Shown here piece after piece: positions 14,108-25,566 of a stretch of 64,000 nucleotides of DNA. The stretch lies in assembly GCA_032717465.1 (NCBI GenBank), contig CM064671.1, positions 58,004,864-58,068,863 of the forward strand, given 5' to 3'. Under the pieces are notes generated by a model. That model did no database searches. It worked only from the letters and a program-made list of their open reading frames with translations, and was not told the origin of the DNA. Position numbers and translations under genes: made by a program. Numbering within the stretch: position 1 is the first letter of the stretch; every line of letters starts with the position of its first letter. Source of the stretch: Coenobita brevimanus (Eukaryota > Arthropoda > Malacostraca > Decapoda > Coenobitidae).

Positions 14108-17100
14108 GACGCGCGCGGGGGGGGATAGTGTCCCGCTTTTAGCTCCAGATGAATCTGGTCACCTTATCCTCCATATTGCTGTCCTAAACATTCCACCAAA
14201 GAACTCTGCAAAACCTTTTTTTTTTTTTTTTTTTTTTTTTCGATATATATGAACTATTTAACATCAACTTACACAATGTATCTTTGTACTGTTTCCGTCT
14301 TTTTTGGTATGGCGTACATTTCATTATACAATACATTTCCTGCACTGAATTACTCTAAAAACCTATAATGGAACTCTTTTCTTCTATAATCAGCAGTGCG
14401 TCAGTTGCAAATAGAAGGGCAGTTTCCATCTCAGTTCCTTCCAGTGGTGCCACTCTTGGGTTTTTTAACCTAGGTCTGGTTTTTTTCACTGTGACCTGGG
14501 TTTATGGGCGTTTTTTGAATAAAAGACCATAAATCTAGTTTTTCTTTTATGTTCAAATAATTTAGTATGCACTTTTGCTAGTAGAAGCGTTAGTAGTATT
14601 TTGAAATATACAGTGAAGACACGGAGACCACTGGAGTGAACGGACCTGTACCAGACACGTCCACCAGTAACACGGCGTACCAGCGCCGAAGTACCGCATT
14701 TACTGATTTCACTCAGTCGTCTCTAAGCTGTCCTTGTGGTTGCATTCGAGCTCATTTCGTGTACTCATAGCTTCCCCCCCCCCCCAGCTGTAACTGAACT
14801 AAAAGGAGTGCCGTGAACCCATGGGATGTAATGCTGTCCGTACTCCACCCCGTAAAAAGGCAAAAATGTGGTATAAGCAAGCTTTTGTAGCTACAAGAAG
14901 CAGAATTTAAATCATGGTTGCAAGCTGATCCTTCTGATAAATTCAGTGCAGTGTGCAGTGTGTGTGACACAACAACAAAAAACTGCAATAAATCACGCTT
15001 TCTGAGTCACAAAGTTCAGCAAAGCACGAAAAAAACACTGCTGCCAAGAAAAACGTGACTGTGCTTGAGAATTTTATTGTAAAAAAAAGACAGAACCTGA
15101 TATGAAAGAAAAAGTGCACCGCGCCGAGTTGCTGCTTATGGGTTTTATGGCAGAACATAGCATGCCATTCTCGTTAAAAATTATAAGATTTACTGTACTG
15201 TTTCTTTTTTCGCGGAATTTGGGTGCTTTTAGGCATCCCATCTGGGGTTTTCCATACTTAGTGAGTGGCAACATTGGTTCCTTCACATCTTAACAATTCT
15301 GCAGATAAGCACCCATGTTTTTTATGTTCTCCTAATGCTTATTGAACACCCATTGACAAAACACATGCCTGGTTGATTCCAAAGGCAGAGCCTCTAGTTC
15401 AGGGGTTCTTAACCTGGGGTCCATGGACCCCCAAGGGGTCCATAAATGGGATACAGGGGGTTCGTGAAGGGGGTAGGGTTTTTTTTTTTTCAAGAATACT
15501 CCCCAAGTATCCCTGCTTGTCGAAAAAGGCGACTAAAAGGGTTGGCGGAGGGTGCGGAGGGTTAGTGCCCCTCCCCGGAAAACAATTAACTAAAAAAAAA
15601 AAACAATAAGCCTCGGACAAGGACTGACCAAACGATGACGAGCAAGGACCGGACAAAGGACATGGTTATCGGAACGTGGAATGTAAGGGAAGCGAATGAT
15701 GAGGTGAAAGAGATGAGAGATTGTCCAGGTGCTTGAGGGTGCGAAAGTGGATGTATGTGGAATAACTGAAACAAATGGAGAGGAGAAAGTGTGAGAGAAT
15801 GGGAGTAAGGATGGGGTATATGTGCAGGAGTAGGTGAGAATGAGAGGGCTAAGGAAGGAGTATGTATAGTTGTGAGTAAAAGATGGAAGAAGAGCATAAG
15901 ACAGTATGGATCAGTTGGGTCAAGGATTGTGTGGGTAAGATTGAAAGTTGGAATACAAATGTGGGCGATTGTGTGTGCGTATGCGCCAACGCAAGATCGT
16001 GCTAGAAGATTGAGAGAAGAGTTCTGGACAAATGTAGAAGTGTGTATGGAAAAGTTTGGAAGGAATAAGAGAGTGTTTTTGATCGGTGATATGAATGGTA
16101 AAGTTGGGAATGTGAAGGTGGATAGAATAGTTGGTGAGTGGGGTGTGCGTGCTGAGATAGATGAGAATGGGAGTGCGTTAGTGGACATTTGTGCTGGGAG
16201 GGGGTTGGTGATAGCCAATACTCTCTTCAGGCATAAAATGATCCACAGGTATACATGGCGAGTGATGAGAAGGGTGGGTGGTGAACTGAATGAAAGGAAG
16301 GCAATGATTAATTATGTGTGTGTGGATGAAAGGATGCGAAGATGTGTAATGGATGCAAGAGCTTATAGAGGTTGGGGGAGTGGACTTTCTGACCACTACT
16401 TGGTGGTGGCCAGAATTAGGATTCAAGTAAGATGGAGGAATAGAAGAAGGGAAAGACGAGAGGAAGGAGTAGTTGCAAGGAGAGTGGAAAGGTTACAAGA
16501 GGATGAGAAAAAGGCAGAGTATAAGAGAGAAGTGGAGGAACGATTGGGCAAATATGAATTGAAGCAGATGGGAGACGTGGAAGGTGTGTGTAGGATATTT
16601 ACAGAAGAAATATGTGCAGCATGTGATGTGGTGTGTGGAATGAAGAGAAGACGGAGGGGGGTGCAAGGAACAGCGTGGTGGACTGAAGAGGTGAGACGCT
16701 GTGGCACAAAAGAGGAAAGCATACAATGAATGGATGAGAAATAGGGGCGTGGAAGAAGTTCAGAGGCGGAAGAGAGAGTTATGTGTAGAAAGAAAGAGAG
16801 AGGTGAAAAGATTAGTAAGAGAGAGTAAGAAGAGAGTGGAAGAGGAATTTGGAAGGAATTTGAGTGTAAAGTGGAGGGACTGTAAGAAAATGTTCTGGAA
16901 AGAGGTGAAAAGAGTAAGATAGGGTGGAAGTGAAGTTAGCAGGGGAGTAAAAGATAAAAATGGTGGATTACTAGTGGAGAAGGGAGAAAAAGTGAGCTGA
17001 TGGAGAGAACAGTTTAAGGAATTGTTGAACATAGAGGATGGAAGTAATGCAAGTATAAGTGGCTGGGGAATGGCAGGGAGAAGGAGGGAGGTGAGAAGAC

Positions 17101-20100
17101 AGGAAGAAATCAGTAGGATAGAAGTTGTGGAAGCAATGAAGAAAGTTAAATTGGGGAAAGCCCCAGGAATTGATGGAGTGTGTGGTGAAATGCTGAAGCA
17201 TGGGGGAGAGATAGTAGTAGAATGGATGTGGAAGATGTGCAGATTGGACTGGGAGGAAGGTAAAGTCCCGGAGGATTGGAAGTCAGGTATAATTATTCCC
17301 TTGTACAAAGGAAAAAGGGAAAAAGAAGTGTGTGGTAATCATAGGGGCATTTGTCTTCTTAGTATAATAGGAAAAGTGTATGGTAGGATACTTATTGACA
17401 GAGTTAAAGAAAGAACAGAGAAATTAGTTGGAGAAGAACAGGGAGGCTTTAGGAAGGGAAGAGGTTGTGTAGATCAGATATTCATTCTTAGATCTTTAGT
17501 GGAAAAGTTTCTAGAGAAGGGAAAGAAGTTGTATGCGGCTTTCATGGATTTGGAGAAAGCATATGACAGGGTGGATAGACAAGGATTGTGGAAAGTGTTA
17601 AGAATATATGGAGTAGATGGGAAGTTGTTGAATGCTGTGAAGAGTATGTACGATGGTGCGAAGGCTGCAGTGCGTGTGGATGGTGAACTAAGTGAATTTT
17701 TCTCTTTGAAAGTTGGGTTGAAACAGGGATGTGTCATGTCTCCATGGTTGTTCAATCTGTACATGGATGGGGTAATAAAAGAGGTACAAGGTAGGGTAGT
17801 GGATGTTGGAGTGGCCCTGGTGAGAGAGGATAGTGTTTGGAAACTCCCTGTACTGTTGTTTGCAGATGATACTGTGTTGTTGAGTAAAGATGAAGGGGAG
17901 CTGCAAGGCTTGGTGGATGAGTTTGGGAGAGTGTGTAAGAAACGGAATCTAAAGGTGAATGTAGGGAAGAGTAAAGTGGTGGTCTTTGAGAGAGGCGAAG
18001 TCAGTGAATGTACAGCGAGGTTGGATGGTGAGGAATTGGAAAATGTGAGTACGTTTAAGTACTTGGGTAGTGTGATGAGTAACGATGGAAGTTTGGAGGG
18101 TGAAATGCTTGAAAGGGTACAGCAGGAAGAAAGGTTGCTCGTTCTTTGAAAGCAGTGATAAGAAACAGGGAAGTGAGCATGGAAGTGAAAAAGTTACTAC
18201 ATGACAGTATTGTGATACCAACTCTAACGTATGGAAGTGAAGCTTGGACGTTGTTGGAAGGACACAAGTCAAGAATGAGAGCAGTGGAAATGAGTTATTT
18301 AAGAGGAGCCTGTGGAGTCACATGGAGAGACAGGCTGACGAATGAGGATATAAAGGAGCGTTGCGGTGTGGATGTGGATGTGATAGGAAGCGTTATGAGG
18401 AACACACTGAGGTGGTTTGGCCATGTGGAGAGGATGGAGGGTGAGAGACTGACGAAGAGAGTGTATGTGAGTGAGGTGGAGGGGGGAAGAGGGAGGGGGA
18501 GGCCGAGGATGAGATGGAGGGATGGGGTGGAGAAGTATATGAGAGAAGGGGGGTGTGAGTTGGGAGCAGGGCAGTGAAATGGCGGGGGACAGGGCGACTT
18601 GGAGGCGATTTGTTTGTGGCCACCCCAAAGGGGATTGAGACGTCTGGCAATAGATAGATAGATAGCGTGATGCCGTTTGGCATCATTAACTAAAAAAAAA
18701 TGATCGAAATTCTGGTGTTTGTTGACACAAGCCTACCCTCGTCTGGAAAAGAGAGCTATGGGTGCTCTGATTCCGTTTGCAACTACATACCTTTGTGAGT
18801 CAGGGATTTCAGCGCTTGTTTATATTAAAATAAAAAGTCGAAATCAACTGGATGTCAACGATGACATGCGTGTTGCCTTGTCAAAGCCCACTCCATATTT
18901 TCATCTTATTCAAGTCAAACAGCAACAACAACTCTCTCAATGAAATGAACTTTTGAGCAGACTTAAAGTTTTGTTTTGTTTAATTTGCTCAAGTTTGATG
19001 TATTTCATTTTTTCGAGTGGCCATTAGTTTTTGCATGAAAAAGAGAGAGAAACATAATTCTTTGTAAAGACTATTTTATACTTTGTGATACACTGCGTGA
19101 GGAAGTTTTCGATAAAGTAATGTATATTCATTGCATGCAAAATGCTGCGTTTGTGCTTATGTGCATTTTTGTAGGAAGGGGGTTCTTAGCGTTCACCAAA
19201 TTCTCGAAGGGGTCCGTGACTCAAAAAAGGTTAAGAACCACTGCTCTAGCTCAATGCAGCATTGAAAAAAATAGCCTCAGCTTCATCATACATATTGCCT
19301 GACTTTCAGCAATCAAATTTCTACACAGCAAATTTTCTTTAGCTTCCACAAGATTTGCCCTCTACTGATTGAGTGTTACAATCAACCTTCTACTCATTTC
19401 CAAACAATTATAGTCAGATGTTTTACTGCAAATGTCTGATCAACATACACCGTTGTCCTTAAACCTAAGCAAATGTTTAAACACAAAGTTATGATTGCTT
19501 TCACCATCTCAGTCAGCAAAGTTCTACGTAATCTAAGTTTCCTTGGACACTTAGTAACCAAATTCTGTTTCGGTATTTAGATTTTCTGCTCTCAAAATTT
19601 TCTTTATGTATGGGTACCCATCCATTATACTCCTCAGGCACTCATTCATTTCAACCGGCTCATGAACATTGAATCAATTCTAGCTGATATGTTGGTGGCT
19701 TGAAGGAGACCTAGCAGATTAGAATGATGTGCCAAATTTACTCTGTTGATTATAGATTTTATTGATTGTAATGTATTATTTATTATAATGCATTATTAAG
19801 TTAGGGTCAACACGACGTATTTCAAATAATTCCTGCTTCTGACAGTTATGTTTCTTTAGTGCTGTCCCCCATGTCAAACTACTGGCCTCGCCTGGCGATC
19901 ACCAGTTTATTATAGCCTATTTCACGTGAGAAAAGAAATTGCCGTTCGGCAACCCTCTTCCAAAATGTCCGATTTCTTGCATTCTTGCTGCGAATAGCTA
20001 AATAATATTCAGTGATGTTAAGAAAGCTCTAAAATATCAAACTTACAGTAAGCATGGGTGAAGCGTATTACATCATTACTTACAGTTTGCGAGGCTGTAG

Positions 20101-21226
20101 GGAGCATAGGCCTACTATAGGTGTGGTCATGTGCGAGCATCATTGAGTCAGGTTGACTCGCATTTTCCGCTGTAATCGGTAATCTCAGTAACTCCGTAGC
20201 ACCAACATAATCATTATCATCTATGTCATCGTTTCATTCTCAGTAATTATTAAAAAATGCTATAAAAGGTCTTATCTACCTTCTCTTAATGTATTACGCA
20301 ATAACATGATACTGGGAGACGTTTGTGTCATTATTTAGTAAGTCAGGATGTTCGGCACTACTTTATTACGCGTATGACAGCTGTCAGGCGCCCCATGTTA
20401 TTTAAATGTGTATGCTTAGCTTTTATTTCATCAGCTGACTGCTAACACGTTACAATTATGTTTGTGTTTTAAAATAGCTAAATATATTTCATTCTATTGT
20501 TTTTCAGTTAAGGCTGCAGTGTTTAACATCACTGTATATTATTTAGCTACTCATAACAAGACTGCACGAAATCGGACAGTTTAGAAGAGGGTTGCCGAAC
20601 AGCAATATCTTTTCTCTCCTGAAACAGGCTATAGCGTATGTGTGCAGTGTAGAGAGGTATTGGGCAGTTCCAATCGATGTTGTGCTGTCGGGCGAATTTT
20701 TTCATCCATTGTACAGTCTCCAGCAAAAGTCGTGCGACCGGCTCGACGAGCTGGTTGGTGTATGTGGCACCGCCGCACCCCTAGTTTCAGCTTCTCCCCC
20801 CTCCCCTCCCTCGTTCCCATTCATTCGTCTACCCTCCACCCTCCCCACATCCAAGGGCCTACTCGTATTCTCAACCACTCTTCCATCATCCATTTGTCAT
20901 GGGAAATAATGGTTTTGTTATGAAAACGAATAATAACACATTACACAGCATTTTACTCCATAGTATAGTTATTTATACACCACGATCTGAATGTAGGGTA
21001 ATATAAAATAGTAATATATTCGTATGACAGTGAGGTCTGTAATCATACAATTTATCATTTTGACCACTGTATCCAGTCAGCGTGTAACATTAAACAGTCG
21101 GAAGCTATAAGTAGATGTTTGTAGTGGTCGGTGGGGGGGGGGGGGAGGCTGGCCGTCACACGTTGTGGTGGGGGCATGAGGATAGGGAGATGGGCCCGGG
21201 GTCGACGGCTCTTCCCGGGGTGGATA

Positions 21227-21258
<32 letters not shown>

Positions 21259-23730
21259 CACCAATACTCACAAACACGTCTTTATTATCACCATGAAGTG
21301 TGCATTACAATATTGTCCACTGCGCCATATAATAGTGATATTTGTAGTGTAACGATATGGCAAATAAGCATTTAATGATCAGTACACAGTAAGACCTTAT
21401 TTTCTAAATGTTATTGAATCACATACGCAGTGCAATAGCGGGTTATAATACATTAGTTTGAACGTAGAACTCTGCAGGGTAAGTCAGGCTAGAATATCAG
21501 ATCTATAGTACAACATTCAGTATTGTCACTGTACCACATGTTATTGTAGGGCTACTGGAACAGGGCGATAGCAAAGGTGGTGGGTGGTCCTATTTGGTGT
21601 GACAGAGTTACCTTATCACTCCCTCAGTTACCCACAACATTCCAGTATCATATAAATCCAATGTCTGACCCATTCATATCGTTTTAAACTGTGTTCTAAA
21701 ATACCGGTAGTCAGTTATTCTTCCTTATTAAATGTCTGTGTAACCAAAACCGTTTGCTCATTTTAACATCCTTCCCTCTCTGAGGCAGCTGACGTTTCGG
21801 CTGACGATACTTAATAGGAAAAACCATGGCCACACAGAAATAGAGGAAAGTAGTAACAGACATGGGACACAAGTTGACGAGCAAATAATAATCATAAGGT
21901 TAACCTGACCGCCACGTCTATTACGTTGCTATAAGTAACACTGACCAGTGTGAACTGTAACTCGTCAAACCTTTTTTGAAAACGTTCTCGCTGAAAACGA
22001 ATAAACTGAATTATCTGTTGTATGGCACGATAATGTTGATTAGCGTAAGCTGCAATCGATACAAGTTTGGTTACTATGCAGATCATCCATTTGGCCAGTT
22101 TAGTTTTTGGTTACCTTTTTCGAAATATGTCGTGTTATAATCGTGTGAATCGCAAATTACACCCTATTGCAGTTATAACTATATAAGGCAAGTTTATATT
22201 CCTGATATTGTTATCAGTTGGTGGTTGGTCTCTTGCTGGAGTGAGTGGCGATAAGTGGCTGAGGCAAGGGGTGGAGGGAGTTGGTTGTACGCAGCGCTGG
22301 ATTAACCATGGTGTGGCCAGGTTGGCAATGCAGACGGTTGGACTGCAAAATATAGATTTCTTTTTTCCGTTATTTTCAGTGAAATGTTGGCATGACCTAT
22401 AATGGCTTTTTGTGATGGCCTGATGGGTGATGACACTTATTTGGACTCCCAGAGTGTATTTATTCCACTCTGGAAGTCTGGATGGCCTGTGACAGGCCGT
22501 GGCCTGGTAGGCAGTTGCCCATTTTGCCTATACCTGGTAATCCGGCCCTGGTTGTATGGTGTGCGCGGGGTCAGCACACTACGCGGCTCACTCTCCTGTT
22601 GGCTGTACTGTGTATGAAATTGACCTTGATACTTATAATACTGTCAGCAGCAATGAATGGCGTCTAAAAATTAACTGACCTTCGGTAATGCCAGCAGCTA
22701 CGTCATGGCCTCGGCTTGATGAGCATAGTTTGCTTAACCACCAGACAAGCTGTCACTCAGTCCCTGTTGCCCAACGTTATCCGGTACCATGTATTAAGAC
22801 ATCAATAACCAAGATAATACTGATCCTGTGTTTTACTTATCAGCAACACTGCTATAATCACGCATGGGGTATTAGTAGTAACTAATGGTAATGACCTCTA
22901 CTAGAGTTTGTAAAGTAACAGTGATTACGTCGAGTAAGGGAAGGAGCACACCACTGACCACTACAAACATAAAGCTTCCGACTGTTTAATGTTACGCACT
23001 GACTGGATACAGTGGTCAAAATGATATATTGTATGATTACAGACCTTACTGTCATACGAGTATATTACAATTTTATATTACCCTACGTTCAGATCGTGGT
23101 GTATAAATAATCATACTATGGATTAAAGCACTGTGTAATGTGTTTTTATTCGTTATCATAACAAAACCATTATTTCCCATGACAAATGGATGATGGAAGA
23201 GTGGTTGAGACAATACGAGTAGGCCCTTGGATGTGGGGAGGGTTGAGGGTAGACGAATGAATGGGAACGAGGGAGGGGCTGAAACTGGGGGTGCGGCGGT
23301 GCCACATATACCAACCTGCTCGTCGAGCCGGTCGCACGACTTTTGCTGGAGCCTGTACTGTATATATGCCAGTGTTTTGAATGTGTGTTTAAGTTCCAGG
23401 GTAAACAGTTAACATAGAACAGTTGTCTCGTCCGGTTCTCTTATACATATTTATGTTTGTTGTATTTATACGCCTCGCCTGACATTCCGAAGATAATGAG
23501 TGCAGTTGTGTAGTGAAGAGACGCATTACACATTTGCAGTCGATCGTGTTCTGTTGGATGAGGCATTTTATCAATGAGTTTAAGTATTTGATGTTTAGTT
23601 AGGTTTAGCTATTTGTCTCGTTAGGTCTTAGTGTAGGTTATTGATCGATTTGTTTGGTTTATAGATGTTAGGGTCTTAGAATAGGTTTATTCAGTGTTGC
23701 TGAACACATTTTTGTAGCCAGTTATGTCTT

Positions 23731-23769
<39 letters not shown>

Positions 23770-23797
23770 TGTTCAGATTTATATATATATATATATA

Positions 23798-23859
<62 letters not shown>

Positions 23860-24020
23860 TATATATATATATAGATATATATATATATATATATATATTT
23901 ATTTGTAAAATAATAACTGTTGCTCAGAGTGGAAAAAATACAATATGTGAAAAAAGAAAAATGAATTACAAAAAATATAAAAAAATGACAATGGTTTGGC
24001 CCTAGGCCTTTGGTCGATAG

Positions 24021-24113
<93 letters not shown>

Positions 24114-24609
24114 ATAGGTGGGGGCGCTCACCACTCACTCGATGTAGTGCTGCTCTCGGATGTCTATCCTTTCCTCTCCTCCATCCTTCTTTCCTTTCAT
24201 CCTCTTCTGTCTGTCTTGCCCGCATTCTTTCCTTGTCCTTCTGCCTACGGGTGACTTTACACTCCCTCTTCTTTCTTTCCTTCATTCTTTCCTCTTCCTT
24301 CTGCCTGTGGGTGACTCTACACTGAGTGACAAGTCAAATGGTTTCCTGTACACTAGGAAAACATTTACTACGCTGGGTGGCAACCATATAACCAAATTTT
24401 GACGCCTGGTGGTTTGGTGGGTAATTACAGCTCTTCAGTCGGATTGAGCCGGTGCAGGTTTATATCCAACGGGTGGTTGGGATTTATTGCTCACGTAATG
24501 CCACTCAGGGATGAGTGAGGCTGGTCACTTTCATCTTAAATGTCAGGACCAACTTGCCTAGCCCCGGGCTCCTGCGCCTCTCATGGGGCAACGTAGGATT
24601 GGATGATGG

Positions 24610-24675
<66 letters not shown>

Positions 24676-25475
24676 AGCCTCTGTGGTACAGTGGCAAAGT
24701 GTGCGTTTTCGTACACTGAAGAACGTGGGTTCGCGCCCCGCCAGGGTAATAAACATTGGAAGCGTTCTTCAGGCCACATACTGCTTTGACGGACACAAGG
24801 GGTGCTGTGGTTGAACCAGTGTTACATACTATAAAGAATGCTTGCACCCAGTCGGCTTGCCCGGGTCGATTACACTTGGTTCACAGACTACACACACATC
24901 CAAAGCCACTCCAACACTACAATTACACTTACAAGCACTTCTCACCTAACATACAATCTCTACCAGACAGCCTAAGCCACTTGGTAGAGATACATTGGCT
25001 GTATCGTCCCCACTTCGGTTGGGATAGGCCGGTCCTGCAGTGGACACTCAAACGGCTGATGAGAGATGAGAGATATATATATATAACTAGAAAGAGAGAG
25101 AGAGATCCTCTTTAAAACTTCCCTTCTTTCCTCAACATTCCTCCACTAAACATCTCCTGTCCCAGTGTGTGTGTGTTCACTATATTGCCTATCCAATCAC
25201 CCTTATCCTTCCACAGCTTTAACCTTCCCCAATTTGATATCACAGCATCCCTGTCGGTCCCTGACTCAATGGGTAGGAAAGTCATGGAATATTTACCTCT
25301 CAAGACGATTCGGCATAACGGCGTACATGATGCTCGCCATGAACGACTTGCGAGCAATGACCAGATCCGTCACCTGGAAAGTATGAGATAAATGGGAAGA
25401 AACTGCAGATGTGTAGTTCACTGTGTTTTCTCTTATAATAACAATAAAACTGCATAGCAGTTTTTTTTTTTTGTC

Positions 25476-25566
<91 letters not shown>

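Larger units (their letters stand above)
15478..18700 (+). mobile_element. Near-full-length RTE-type LINE
   Basis: The most complete LINE in the window, and probably the master type for the copies at 7.7, 11.2, 26.9, 49.3 and 56.9 kb. A short 5' UTR contains CCTGCTTGTCGAAAAAGGCG. An APE-type endonuclease and a reverse transcriptase follow in one broken ORF, then a C-terminal domain, a short 3' UTR, an ATAG microsatellite tail (18652-18665) and an A-rich end. Frameshifts near 15.75, 16.7, 16.9 and 18.14 kb inactivate it. It lies inside a hAT element in IR intron 7, antisense to the IR gene. Confidence 0.9.
15400..19243 (+). mobile_element. hAT transposon with 8-bp target duplication, split by a LINE
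   Basis: The left tip CAGGGGTTCTTAACCTGGGG (15400) and the reverse complement of the right tip ending at 19243, CAGTGGTTCTTAACCTTTTT, agree at 15 of the first 16 bases. The flanks are CTCTAGTT (15392-15399) and CTCTAGCT (19244-19251), an 8-bp duplication with one mismatch and the CTAG core favoured by many hAT elements. Only about 80 bp of left end and about 540 bp of right end remain; a 3.2-kb LINE sits between. The right part still encodes a transposase C-terminus. Confidence 0.85.
20708..23361. mobile_element. Large inverted-repeat (foldback-type) element, arms ~420 bp
   Basis: 20708-21133 and the reverse complement of about 22945-23361 are the same sequence with modest divergence. Blocks shared in order: TCCAGCAAAAGTCGTGCGAC, CTTGGATGTGG, TTTGTCATGGGAAATAATGG, AACAGTCGGAAGCT and TTTGTAGTGGTC. 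The 1.8-kb centre has a (GT)n run and a small hAT MITE but no transposase. Element class unknown; no clear target duplication seen. Confidence 0.8.

Noticed and set aside
15586..16218. 210-codon minus-strand frame
   Set aside because: Opposite strand of the LINE endonuclease; the composition (Ser, Pro, His) reflects a reverse-complemented purine-rich ORF.
16760..17308. 182-codon minus-strand frame
   Set aside because: Antisense to the LINE linker and RT; no motif of its own.
20592..20909. 105-codon plus-strand frame with overlapping frames on both strands
   Set aside because: Overlaps the arm of the inverted-repeat element; both arms give similar low-complexity frames, with no domain.
24676..24750. 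Possible functional tRNA gene
   Set aside because: A and B boxes are present, but the cloverleaf does not close at the acceptor stem and the sequence runs on into a SINE body.
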